A stretch of 64,000 nt of DNA from Cytobacillus oceanisediminis. GTDB lineage: Bacteria; Bacillota; Bacilli; Bacillales; Cytobacillaceae. A program made the position numbers and the translations under genes. The notes beneath the pieces are model-generated. The model was given only the letters and a program-made list of their open reading frames with translations. It did not search any database and had not been told where the DNA came from. Of the stretch, positions 16,953-26,175 are shown piece by piece. The stretch's first letter is position 1, and each line of letters opens with the position of its first letter. The stretch spans positions 62,001 to 126,000 of the forward strand of contig NZ_QGTW01000014.1 of NCBI RefSeq assembly GCF_003182355.1, read 5' to 3'.

Positions 16953-18755
16953 TCAAACACTGCTTTTTATTGTATTCGGCTCTAATTCGTTTAAGAGGTC
17001 TTCAATTGCGTTGGCAGGAATTTGTTCCCAATCAATAATGGCATCTAACCATTTATTTAATGATCTATCAAAAGCATCTGGTGCAGTTGAGGAATGGAGA
17101 TATCTATGAAAATAGTGCATAAATATAAACAACTTCCGGTAACTTCCATCTTTAGAAAGCTGAAAATCTGCTTCCTGTAATATTAGACTTGCAGCACAAA
17201 GATGATACATGTAATCCATATAACGTTTTGCTGAAATCTCATCTTCAAAGGTCTTTTCTTGAACGATTGCATCGATTTTTTCTTTGAACTTCGCTGCTTT
17301 CTTCAGGCAAAGTTTTGCTGCACGAATAACATAAGCGTTGTTTAAATTAGTAAGCCGTATTCTAAAGTCTTTTAGGAAGACATCCCCAGCCAGTTCCTTA
17401 TTAATAGCTCTTAATACATCAAGTGCAACAATATTCGTGGTCCCCTCCCATATGGAGCCCAAGTGGGCATCACGTACAAGTTTAGGATTCACCCATTCTT
17501 CTATATATCCATTTCCGCCGCGTATTTCCATTGCCTCAGCTGTAATATATCGAGCGCGTTTGCAAATATATCCTTTTAGCAAAGGAGTTAACAGACGAAG
17601 CAATGGTTTGTATTCCTCACTTCCGTGTTCAGTTTTATCAAACACATTAGCAGTAAAAAACACCATTGAAGCTGCTGCCTCGGTATCAATAAGTATTTCA
17701 AAAACATTTTCTTTCATCAAAGGTAATTTAATTAGTGCCTGACCAAAAGCCTTTCTTCCTCTAGCTGTAACAAGCGCTTCTAAGAAACTCCTCCTCATCA
17801 TCGCCGATGAACGCACTGCATTTGAGAGTCGAGATGAATTCACCATTGACATCATTTGTTTAAAACCATTGTTAATGTCACCAACTACATAACCTATAGC
17901 ACCTTCAAAAGAAACTTCCCCAGAGGCCATATCTTTTGTTCCCAGTTTATCTTTCAACCGGTTTATACGATAACGGTTACGCTCTCCGTTCTCCAGCTTT
18001 TTTGGCACTAAAAACATCGCCAATCCTTTTGTTCCTTTTCTGGCTCCTTCCGGACGGCCCAGGACTAACGCAACGTCGGCAGAGACGTTTGAACAAAACC
18101 ATTTTTCTCCCCAAAGCTCCCACTGACCACCAACTTTTTTAGCCATTAAAGTATTCTCTCCAACATCAGAGCCGCCTTGTTTTTCTGTCATAAACTGAGC
18201 AGCCGTCCAAAGTTTTCTCATGTCAGTACTTGTCAAATTCGGCAGATAAGTTTTCTTAATTTCATGGCTGGCAAATTGGTCAATAACCCGTGCTGCCGAA
18301 TCAGTCATGGACATAGGACAGCATAATCCAAATTCTGATTGGGCGAATAAATACCAAAATGAATATTTTAAAACTCTTGAAAATGGAGTTGGCCAACCCA
18401 TTACCCCTGAACGATGGGACATCGCTACAAGGCCAAATTGACTGTACCCGATTTCCTCCATCCGCTGATAGGCAGGATGGTATTTCACATGATCAACGCG
18501 CTCCCCATATTTGTTATAAGGAAAAAATTCCGGCGGGTAACGGTCTGCTTCACGAGATAAATCATCCAACTCCCCTCCTGCTACAGCCCCCATGTTTGAT
18601 AAAAGAGGACGAACATGTTCATATTCATCTTTGGGAACATAGAAACGTATTAAAAAGTCCAGATTAGGATCTGTTTCGTAAAAGTTAAGACCTCTTGACT
18701 CTGGCATTCCACCTAACTTAGCATCCTGTTTCAGAACATCAAAACGTTCATTCAT
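16953..18755 (-). CDS. Large acyl-CoA dehydrogenase with C-terminal extension (AidB-like length)
   Basis: A 600-residue flavoprotein, about 200 residues longer than classical acyl-CoA dehydrogenases. The extra length is mainly a helical C-terminal region (about 455-600). Conserved parts are TEKQGGSDVGENT for the FAD site and RDAHLGSIWEGTTNIVALDV with the catalytic Glu. Length and architecture recall AidB and long-chain FadE-like enzymes; here the catabolic neighbours favour acyl-CoA oxidation. The ATG lacks a strong AGGAGG but GAAAAGAGG stands upstream. Confidence 0.85.
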   Translation of the reverse strand: MNERFDVLKQDAKLGGMPESRGLNFYETDPNLDFLIRFYVPKDEYEHVRPLLSNMGAVAGGELDDLSREADRYPPEFFPYNKYGERVDHVKYHPAYQRMEEIGYSQFGLVAMSHRSGVMGWPTPFSRVLKYSFWYLFAQSEFGLCCPMSMTDSAARVIDQFASHEIKKTYLPNLTSTDMRKLWTAAQFMTEKQGGSDVGENTLMAKKVGGQWELWGEKWFCSNVSADVALVLGRPEGARKGTKGLAMFLVPKKLENGERNRYRINRLKDKLGTKDMASGEVSFEGAIGYVVGDINNGFKQMMSMVNSSRLSNAVRSSAMMRRSFLEALVTARGRKAFGQALIKLPLMKENVFEILIDTEAAASMVFFTANVFDKTEHGSEEYKPLLRLLTPLLKGYICKRARYITAEAMEIRGGNGYIEEWVNPKLVRDAHLGSIWEGTTNIVALDVLRAINKELAGDVFLKDFRIRLTNLNNAYVIRAAKLCLKKAAKFKEKIDAIVQEKTFEDEISAKRYMDYMYHLCAASLILQEADFQLSKDGSYRKLFIFMHYFHRYLHSSTAPDAFDRSLNKWLDAIIDWEQIPANAIEDLLNELEPNTIKSSV

Positions 18756-18841
18756 TTTTTAGCCTCTTTTCAAAAAAATTTTTACTATTACAATTGGGTT
18801 TTTCCTGCTGTTCGAAGGAGGAAGCTGACAGATTATGAATG

Positions 18842-19621
18842 TCACTTCCCAATAAAATTAGGTTCTCTTTTATCAAAAAATGCCTTAACGCCTTCTTTAA
18901 AATCTTCCGTTTGAAAACAGATATCTTGTCCTTGAGCTTCCAATTCTAAAAGAAGCTTTAAATCTTTATGCAAGTGCTGATTCATAATTTTTTTTGTTAT
19001 CCCTATGGAGATACTGGATTTTTTTGTTAATCTTTCTGCTATATGAATCGTTTCCTGGAGCAGGATTTCATCAGGTACTACCCGATTAACAATTCCTAAA
19101 CGTTCCGCTTCAAAAGCAGTAATCCGTTCACCCAAAAACATTAGCTCTCTTGCCCGATGCGGTCCAATTAACAAAGGAAGGAAATGAATGGCTGCAAAAT
19201 CAGGTATTAACCCCACATTAACAAAACTTTGTACAAAAAAAGCCTCTTCCGAAGCAATTATTAAATCACACAACAACGTAAGGCTAAAACCTGCACCGGC
19301 GGCTGCTCCGTTAACAGCTGCGATAATGGGCTTCTCAATTTCAAGAATTTTCATTAACAATGGAAAAGATTTTTGAAGTCTTTTTCTGCCTTCGAGAGGC
19401 TTCAAGTCTTTAAGAGCAGAAAGATCCCCGCCAGCAGAAAAGGCTTTATCATGCCCCGTAAGGATGATACATTTTATCTCATCATCTAACTCTGCTTTAT
19501 CCAAAGCGTGAAGCAGTTCCAATCTCATATCCATTATTAATGCATTACGGACTTCCGGTTTATTTAATCGAATGATATAAATGTTTCCTTGTTTTTCTTC
19601 CAAAAGAAAATTGTACTTCAT
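18842..19621 (-). CDS. Enoyl-CoA hydratase/isomerase family protein, PaaG-like
   Basis: A 259-residue crotonase-fold protein lacking both hydratase glutamates: the first site reads GAGFSLTLLCD and the second FVNVGLIPDFAA. An Asp in the second site (LIPD) and no Glu at the first is the pattern of PaaG-type isomerases, which move a double bond between the 2 and 3 positions of an enoyl-CoA. It lies between the flavoenzyme and the large dehydrogenase in the IclR-regulated operon and may handle an unsaturated intermediate. Confidence 0.83.
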   Translation of the reverse strand: MKYNFLLEEKQGNIYIIRLNKPEVRNALIMDMRLELLHALDKAELDDEIKCIILTGHDKAFSAGGDLSALKDLKPLEGRKRLQKSFPLLMKILEIEKPIIAAVNGAAAGAGFSLTLLCDLIIASEEAFFVQSFVNVGLIPDFAAIHFLPLLIGPHRARELMFLGERITAFEAERLGIVNRVVPDEILLQETIHIAERLTKKSSISIGITKKIMNQHLHKDLKLLLELEAQGQDICFQTEDFKEGVKAFFDKREPNFIGK

Positions 19622-19675
19622 TTGGACCTCCCCTTTCTTATTGCCATCACTTAAATGTCCTATTAAAAAATTTTG

Positions 19676-20650
19676 TTAAGACTGCACTGGCTGCCAGCTT
19701 TGATTCATTTTTGTGATTATTGTATCAGCTTCTGTTACAATGCCTTCAATAATCTCCTTTACGCTAGGATATTGATTAATCCGGCCAATTATCTGGCCGA
19801 TGGATAATACACCTGCATTTATGTCTCCATCATTAAGCAGCTTTTTATAAGCTTCTCCTCCCATTAAAGGAAGCAGCTCTTCAATCTTGGCATTTTCACC
19901 TTCAAGTTCAAGTACTTTAAGTGCAGCCTCGTTTTTGTAAACCCTGTTTGGCTTATTGATGGAACGCTTAATAATCAATGTATCGTTCATACTGGCACTT
20001 CTTAATTGCTCTTTAATAGTTTCTGGTAAAGGTGATTCCTGACTCATTACAAACCTAGTTCCCATTTGTATCCCTTGTGCTCCTAGTGATAAAGCTGCAA
20101 CTAATCCTTTCCCATCAGAGAAACCGCCTGCAGCGATGACAGGAATGCTTACTGACTCTACTACTTTAGGGATCATCACCAATGAGGTAACTTCATCAAC
20201 CCCAGGATGACCACCACATTCGTATCCGACAATTACAACACCATCACAGCCTAATTCTTCAGCCTTTTTAGCAAATTTAACGGATGGTACAACATGTATA
20301 ACTTTGACACCGGCTTTTTTTAATTGATCCATAAATTTAGCAGGGCTGTAGCCGGATGTAAAAACAATGTTAACTCCGGTTTCTATGACTCCTTCAACAT
20401 ATTCATCCATCGGTTTACGAATACCAATAGCCAGATTTACGCCAAATGGATTGCTTGTTTTCTTCCGTACATGTTCAATATCATCAATCATTTCCTTTTT
20501 TGTAGAATAGGTACCTGCTGTAATCAGTCCTAATCCACCTGATGCAGAAACAGCTGAAACAAGGGGTTCACGTCCCAATCCTTGTAAGCCGCCTTGAATA
20601 ATTGGATACTTGATGCCTAATAATTTAGTTATATCTGTTTGGAATGGCAT
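19676..20650 (-). CDS. Nitronate monooxygenase-family FMN enzyme
   Basis: A 324-residue TIM-barrel flavoprotein of the NPD/enoyl-reductase-like family. It shows IIQGGLQGLG at the N-terminus, GYECGGHPG with the putative catalytic His, and the FMN phosphate loop PVIAAGGFSDG followed by LGAQGIQMGTRF. The start at 20650 is set by GGGGGA; the longer reading adds 13 residues without a site. Many family members have no known nitronate substrate. Inside an acyl-CoA operon it may reduce or oxidise an unsaturated CoA ester, but that is open. Confidence 0.82.
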   Translation of the reverse strand: MPFQTDITKLLGIKYPIIQGGLQGLGREPLVSAVSASGGLGLITAGTYSTKKEMIDDIEHVRKKTSNPFGVNLAIGIRKPMDEYVEGVIETGVNIVFTSGYSPAKFMDQLKKAGVKVIHVVPSVKFAKKAEELGCDGVVIVGYECGGHPGVDEVTSLVMIPKVVESVSIPVIAAGGFSDGKGLVAALSLGAQGIQMGTRFVMSQESPLPETIKEQLRSASMNDTLIIKRSINKPNRVYKNEAALKVLELEGENAKIEELLPLMGGEAYKKLLNDGDINAGVLSIGQIIGRINQYPSVKEIIEGIVTEADTIITKMNQSWQPVQS

Positions 20651-20729
20651 ATGATTTCCCCCAGTAATATATAAATGAAATTGGATCATTCTCTAATCTA
20701 AAGAATGATCCCCATCGTAATACAAATAA

Positions 20730-21500
20730 TTAACCTTGATAATCCGTATGTTCCTCAATGTAATTAAACAACCGCTGGCCAATACTATCTTTTCTCCCGT
20801 GTTCGATTTCTTCTACTATATGTGCCACTAGTCCAACGGCTCTTGAAGCAACTGCAAATGATTTGACAACACGGTAATCAATTTCCATGTCAGCCATTAT
20901 GGCACCTATTGCACCTACAGCATTTAAGGTAATCGTTTTTCCTTTTTTCTCGCAAAATTGTCTATGAATCTCTTTCAGGAGCTGTGAATTCTTTCCGTTA
21001 AAGCCTAACTGCTCTGAAATCTCGAACAATTTGGTGGTACGGGGATCTTCAGGTTTATGAACTGGATGACCAAACCCGGGAAGCTGCTGTCCGCTTTCTT
21101 GTCTCTCATTAATAATGATGGAAGCAAGTTCTTTAATATCATATTCTTCCCCGTATTTTTGAAATGCTTTTTGAAGCATTTCTGCAACATACTCCATTGC
21201 ACCCAGATAAACCGTTCCAGCTCCAAGCAATCCAGCCGCCACTGCCGATTGAACAGATTCAGGTGCACCCAGATAGGTTAAACGGGTGGAAATTGAGCTT
21301 GGCGTAAAACCATGCTCACAGATAGCCACTAGCAGTGCGTTAAGCATTTTGGATTCATTTTCTGTTGGTTTACGATGCTTTGCACCAAGGAAAGCCATAT
21401 CTGCTAATGTAATATTTCCAATCAAATCCTCTGTCAGGTTATAGCCATGTACATATATTTTGTCCGGAATGGATTTTCCGATTTTTGTTTGAAATTCCAA
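20730..21500 (-). CDS. Citrate synthase-fold citryl-CoA lyase-like protein
   Basis: A 256-residue protein corresponding to the catalytic half of citrate synthase. It shows LPGFGHPVHKPEDPR with the citrate-synthase active-site His and GLVAHIVEEIEHG in place of the C-terminal active-site block. This short form is known from citryl-CoA lyase, which splits citryl-CoA to acetyl-CoA and oxaloacetate, and from many uncharacterised proteins in catabolic clusters. Here it could cut a 3-hydroxy-3-substituted acyl-CoA by a retro-Claisen reaction. It lies between the thioesterase and the FMN enzyme, on one mRNA. Confidence 0.78.
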   Translation of the reverse strand: MEFQTKIGKSIPDKIYVHGYNLTEDLIGNITLADMAFLGAKHRKPTENESKMLNALLVAICEHGFTPSSISTRLTYLGAPESVQSAVAAGLLGAGTVYLGAMEYVAEMLQKAFQKYGEEYDIKELASIIINERQESGQQLPGFGHPVHKPEDPRTTKLFEISEQLGFNGKNSQLLKEIHRQFCEKKGKTITLNAVGAIGAIMADMEIDYRVVKSFAVASRAVGLVAHIVEEIEHGRKDSIGQRLFNYIEEHTDYQG

Positions 21501-21554
21501 TTAATTCTTCCCCCTAACTTTATTAAGATATATACCTTCTGCCTCTTGAATTGG

Positions 21555-21968
21555 TTACTTTAGAATAGCAAAAGTCCCCAATGCAGTTCCGACTGTTTCA
21601 CCTCTTTCATTGAAAGCTTTTGATTCCACATATTGAATTCGCTTTCCATCATTAATAAGTGTGGCCCTCGCATATAGCGTGCCTTCCTTAACAGGGGCTA
21701 TAAATTGAGTGGTCAATGAAATCGTTGCTACACGGACCTCTCTTGTTGATCGAATTGTTGCACCAATAATTGAGTCTAAAATAGAAGTTAACGCTCCTCC
21801 GTGCAAAACGCCATTTGAATTGCCCAACTCTTTTTTAACCGGCATTTTAATGATGACATCTCCTGGTTCTAAACGGTCGAATGTGATACCCATATGTTTC
21901 CAAAATGGCGACTCTTCAAATTCATTTCTTAACCATTGCATATACGTCCTAGTTCCGGTATCATCCAT
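21555..21968 (-). CDS. PaaI-type hotdog thioesterase
   Basis: A 137-residue hotdog-fold acyl-CoA thioesterase with NGVLHGGALTSILDSIIG, the HGG turn and catalytic Asp of the PaaI group. It probably releases stalled CoA esters of the pathway and frees CoA. It sits between the acyl-CoA synthetase and the citryl-CoA lyase-like gene, all close together on one strand. Substrate range not predictable. Confidence 0.85.
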   Translation of the reverse strand: MDDTGTRTYMQWLRNEFEESPFWKHMGITFDRLEPGDVIIKMPVKKELGNSNGVLHGGALTSILDSIIGATIRSTREVRVATISLTTQFIAPVKEGTLYARATLINDGKRIQYVESKAFNERGETVGTALGTFAILK

Positions 21969-21994
21969 TCTATCTCTCCTGACCTTAGTAAATT

Positions 21995-24136
21995 TTATAT
22001 AGTTATAGAACTTTCAATTTTATTTTTCCAAACAATAATGCCATCTAGTGCGGCTATACCCTTTCCTTCTTCAAAAACCCATATTGGATTAATGTCCATT
22101 TCACTTATTTTCCCGCTATAGTTCCAGGCAAATTGAGATACTTTTACCAGTACTTCGGCAAGAGCATGAATATCTTTTTGTTTTCCGCCCCTGACACCTT
22201 TCAGTAATGGATATCCTTTTAATTCTTTTAACATGCTTTTAGCTTCCTGAATTTGAATAGGCGCTCGCCTAATGGAAATATCCTTTAAGACTTCTATGAA
22301 AATACCTCCAAGTCCACAAACTATGATAGGTCCAAATTGAGGGTCTTCCTTTATACCAATAAACATTTCGATTCCCTCCTCCTGGATCATTTCTTCAGCT
22401 AAGATTCCATCAATTTGGGCATTTGGAGAATATTTGTGTACTGACTGCAAAATTTCATCATATGCTCTTTCTAATTGAATCGGATTATGAATGTTAACCT
22501 GTACACCACCTGCTTCTGTTTTATGCAGCACATCCCGGGATATCACTTTACACACTACTGGATAACTTAGATTATCCTTAACTTTCTCCAAGTGGCTTCT
22601 ATTTTTTATAACCGTTCCACTAGGAACACGTACACCTAACAATGAAAGCTCCTTCTTAACACGTTCTTCTGTCCATATACCAGATATATCATTTGGTACT
22701 TCGCATGATATTAAAGCTTGTTCTGGAGGTTCTATCATTTGTTTTTTACTGAAATTCGAAAAATCAACTAAGTATTTTAAAGACAACATTGTTTTATAAG
22801 ATGTAGGATAAACAGGAATCCCTGCTTCCTGTAAAATCGTCCTTCCCTTTCCTGTCAACTCACTTGTTCCAGTTATCGTTACAATGATCGGTTTATCAGT
22901 TTTTTTGTCGATCTCTGCTATTTTCTGGCATATTTTTGTTCCCAGTTCTCCTCCAAATGTCGTTTGAAAAACGATTGCGTCAACCTGCTCATCGTCAATT
23001 AAAACTTCAAGAGTTTCAGTCAAGATATGTTGTTCTTTAAGGGCTTGTGCAGTAACATCAATAGGGTTTAATGCAGATCCATATGGAGGAATAATTGACT
23101 CTATTTTTGCAGCGGTTTCTTTTGACATACGAACCATTTCTAATCCTAATGCTTCACTATAATCAGCCATAGCAATCCCGGCAGCACCAGAGTTTGATAT
23201 TGTCACAACCCGGTTCCCATTTGCTTTTTTACCCCTTGAGAAAACCTTCATTGCATCAATCATGTTATCAACGTCGTTTACAGTGATAAATCCATACTGT
23301 TTTGCAATTGCCTGAAAGGTTTCCTCAGATCCGGTTAAAGATGCTGTATGTGACATTGCTGCTTGCCTGCCTAGTTCAGAGCGGCCTGCTTTTAATAAAA
23401 TAACTGGTTTGTTTAATAACTTGGAAGTTTCTGAAATTTTAATCAGCATTTCTCCATCTGGAATTCCTTCTAAATAGCCAGCTACAACAGTGGTTTCAGG
23501 ATCCTCCAGCATGTACTCGATACAATCTAGCGAATGTATATCCATCTGGTTACCTGTATTCACAATATAGGAAAAACCAATGTTTTCCTCCTGAGCCAAT
23601 CCGAACAAGGAAAACCCTATTGCGCCACTTTGAGAAGCAAATCCTACATTTCCAGATTTAAACCCTTTCTCTGTTTCAAAGGAGGTGGCGAATCCCAAAG
23701 GTATACTTTCTTTGACATTCAACAAACCAACGCAGTTTGGTCCTAAAATATGAATCCCTGCTTGCTTAGCCTTTTTCAATACTTTTTCTTGTAGTGCCTT
23801 CCCTTCCTCACCAACCTCTGCAAAGCCTGAACCAAATAAAATCAAATGATGAACCTGTTTTTTTTCACATTCCTCCAGGATTTGCTGCATTCTCTTAGAA
23901 GATACAGCAATTAAAGCAACATCTACTTCTCCAGGTATATCCAAAATACTGGAATAACATGGAATACCCTCTATCTCATCATACTTTGGATTAACGGGAT
24001 AAATATTTCCTTTAAATTTATGGTTAAGCAAATTTTTAAAGGGTTTGCCGCTTATAGATGAAAAATCCTTCGAAACACCAATAATTGCAATTGATCTGGG
24101 ATTCAAAAAGCGGTCAAGAGCATTTATTTTTGACAT
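21995..24136 (-). CDS. ADP-forming acyl-CoA synthetase (acetyl-CoA synthetase ADP-forming, fused)
   Basis: Activates a carboxylic acid with ATP and CoA through a phosphohistidine. Domain order in 713 residues: CoA-binding Rossmann domain (about 10-130, SIAIIGVSKD), succinyl-CoA-ligase-like middle with the active-site His in AAMSHTASLTGS, and a C-terminal ATP-grasp domain (about 490-713). The start at 24136 has AGGAGG; an in-frame ATG 11 codons earlier overlaps the TRAP gene and lacks a site. It directly follows the TRAP permease, with only a base between stop and start, so import and activation are tightly linked. Confidence 0.88.
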   Translation of the reverse strand: MSKINALDRFLNPRSIAIIGVSKDFSSISGKPFKNLLNHKFKGNIYPVNPKYDEIEGIPCYSSILDIPGEVDVALIAVSSKRMQQILEECEKKQVHHLILFGSGFAEVGEEGKALQEKVLKKAKQAGIHILGPNCVGLLNVKESIPLGFATSFETEKGFKSGNVGFASQSGAIGFSLFGLAQEENIGFSYIVNTGNQMDIHSLDCIEYMLEDPETTVVAGYLEGIPDGEMLIKISETSKLLNKPVILLKAGRSELGRQAAMSHTASLTGSEETFQAIAKQYGFITVNDVDNMIDAMKVFSRGKKANGNRVVTISNSGAAGIAMADYSEALGLEMVRMSKETAAKIESIIPPYGSALNPIDVTAQALKEQHILTETLEVLIDDEQVDAIVFQTTFGGELGTKICQKIAEIDKKTDKPIIVTITGTSELTGKGRTILQEAGIPVYPTSYKTMLSLKYLVDFSNFSKKQMIEPPEQALISCEVPNDISGIWTEERVKKELSLLGVRVPSGTVIKNRSHLEKVKDNLSYPVVCKVISRDVLHKTEAGGVQVNIHNPIQLERAYDEILQSVHKYSPNAQIDGILAEEMIQEEGIEMFIGIKEDPQFGPIIVCGLGGIFIEVLKDISIRRAPIQIQEAKSMLKELKGYPLLKGVRGGKQKDIHALAEVLVKVSQFAWNYSGKISEMDINPIWVFEEGKGIAALDGIIVWKNKIESSITI

Positions 24137-24137
24137 A

Positions 24138-26042
24138 TTATACCTCCTGTTTTTCATCGATATTGACATTTACGGGTTTCATAAGCTTAGGAACATAAAT
24201 TATCAGGGCTAAAGCTATTCCTAACACATCTGTAAGAATCCCTGGTATTAACATGCAAAGCCCTGCAACCAAAACAATCAAACGGACAAATAAATTTTGC
24301 ATCCGTCCAAAACCGATTAGATAACCTTCTAATGAAGAAGAAAGCATAAACACCCCAATAATGGCTGATATAACACTCAATGCAATTTCAAGCGGTTCTC
24401 CCCGAAAGATCAATGCTGGCTGATAGACAAAGAAGAACGGAACAAGGAAAGTTACAGCACCTAGTCGCACTGCTGTAAAACCAGTCTTCATTGGATTCGC
24501 TTTCGCAATGCCCGAAGCTGCAAAAGCTGCCAATGCTACAGGCGGAGTAATATAGGAAACAGTTGCCCAATATACCACAAATAAATGAGCTGCTACAGGA
24601 TCAACACCAATAGCCACAAGCGCAGGAGCCATAATAATTGCCAGGAATACATAAACAGCTGATACCGTCATCCCCATTCCCAAAATAAAGCTTGTAAGTG
24701 CTCCGCCAATTAATATAAGAATCATGCTGTCTCCCGCAGCAGCAACAAGTTCCCTTGAAAACGAAAAAGATACACCTGTAGCTGATAATGCACCAACAAT
24801 GAAGCCAACACCGGCTATAATACAAACAATTTCAGCCAGTACCTTTCCAACCTCAACAAACATATTGAATAGTTGCTTTACATTCATTCTTGTGGTTTTA
24901 TTAATCATCGCAATAACCAAAAGTACTAAACTAGCATAGTAGGGTGCCTGCCCCTCGGAATTAAGGATCACTAAAAAGTAGACTAGCAGGACAAGGGCAA
25001 AAAGGTAATACCAGCCACCTTTTAATGTTTCTAAGAACGAAGGGATGTCCTCTTTCTTTAACCCTTTTAGGTTATTTTTTGCGGCGTACCCATCCGCCTG
25101 TACAATTAACCCAATATAATATAGAAGGGCAGGGATGGCTGCTGCCAGTGCAATTTCATAATAGGGTATTGCCAAAAAGGATGCCATAATAAAAGCTGCT
25201 GAACCCATTATCGGCGGAGTAATTGTTCCTCCAGTGGATGCAACTGCTTCTATTGCACCCGCATAGTGCGGTTTATATCCTGACTTCTTCATCGCAGGGA
25301 TTGTCATTGCACCAGTTGTAATCGTGTTTGAAATAGCACTTCCGCTTAACATTCCAAAGAAAGCACTACTCACGATTGAAACTTTGGCTTCCCCGCCCCG
25401 GAATCTGCCAAACAATGATTGGGCTAGCTTAAAGAAGAAATCTCCGCCGCCTGTATGGGTTAGTACAACTCCAAAAACAAGAAATCCAAGAATTAAATTA
25501 CCTACTGTTGTTAATGCAATTCCTAAAACACCATTGGCGCTCATCATATGATTTCTGGCAATTGTGAAAAAGTCGTATGATTGTCCCTGTAAAAAACTAA
25601 TTGGCATTTCTGAAGCGATAAGAGGGTAAAGGGATATCAATAAACAAATAATTGATAAAACGAGTCCGCCTGTTCTCCGTAAAGCTTCAAGTAGTAGTCC
25701 CCATAGGATAATACTTGAATAAGTCGCCAGCGGCGGTGCGTTCCAGTCCCAGCCCTCCATTATCATTCTTTGACCGTTTAACCCCAAATAGATCACGATA
25801 GCAAATGAAACTGAAGCAAAAATAAAATCATACCATTTTACTTTCTGTCCTTTTTTTGCGGGGAAGATTAAAAAGGCAATTGGCATGAAGCAGGCTAAGA
25901 TATAATATAGATAAGAGTTTTGAATCGGATTAAATCCAAATAGTTTTAAATAGAAAAGCATGTTTATGGAAAGTAAGATTCCAATTAGAGTGGCAATTAC
26001 AACGACTATTTTCAACAGTATATTTAATCTCTCGGACATCAT
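24138..26042 (-). CDS. TRAP transporter fused permease (4TM/12TM, TAXI type)
   Basis: A 634-residue membrane protein combining DctQ-like and DctM-like parts, as in TAXI-type TRAP systems. It carries ASTGGTITPPIMGSAAFIMA and YITPPVALAAFAASGIAKANP, the two pseudo-symmetric substrate/sodium loops of the DctM part. It drives sodium-coupled uptake of an organic acid given by the binding protein encoded just upstream. A stable hairpin in the 133-bp gap between the two genes probably sets their ratio. A homologue is at 40215-42182. Confidence 0.9.
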   Translation of the reverse strand: MMSERLNILLKIVVVIATLIGILLSINMLFYLKLFGFNPIQNSYLYYILACFMPIAFLIFPAKKGQKVKWYDFIFASVSFAIVIYLGLNGQRMIMEGWDWNAPPLATYSSIILWGLLLEALRRTGGLVLSIICLLISLYPLIASEMPISFLQGQSYDFFTIARNHMMSANGVLGIALTTVGNLILGFLVFGVVLTHTGGGDFFFKLAQSLFGRFRGGEAKVSIVSSAFFGMLSGSAISNTITTGAMTIPAMKKSGYKPHYAGAIEAVASTGGTITPPIMGSAAFIMASFLAIPYYEIALAAAIPALLYYIGLIVQADGYAAKNNLKGLKKEDIPSFLETLKGGWYYLFALVLLVYFLVILNSEGQAPYYASLVLLVIAMINKTTRMNVKQLFNMFVEVGKVLAEIVCIIAGVGFIVGALSATGVSFSFSRELVAAAGDSMILILIGGALTSFILGMGMTVSAVYVFLAIIMAPALVAIGVDPVAAHLFVVYWATVSYITPPVALAAFAASGIAKANPMKTGFTAVRLGAVTFLVPFFFVYQPALIFRGEPLEIALSVISAIIGVFMLSSSLEGYLIGFGRMQNLFVRLIVLVAGLCMLIPGILTDVLGIALALIIYVPKLMKPVNVNIDEKQEV

Positions 26043-26127
26043 TTTATCCCTCCGAAACTACCATATTTTTTAAATTAGCTTGATCCCAATTATTTTCGCT
26101 CCCTTTCTTCCCTTTCTCTCATAAATA

Positions 26128-26159
26128 GAATATCAGCCACATAATACTGGCTGATATTC
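26128..26159 (-). terminator. Stable hairpin between TAXI binding protein and permease genes
   Basis: A perfect 12-bp stem GAATATCAGCCA/TGGCTGATATTC with an 8-base loop, followed on the minus strand by only TATTTAT. It is likely a leaky terminator or mRNA 3' stabiliser giving more binding protein than permease. An equivalent hairpin lies at 42205-42240. Confidence 0.6.
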
Positions 26160-26175
26160 TTGTGTTCATTGCAGA

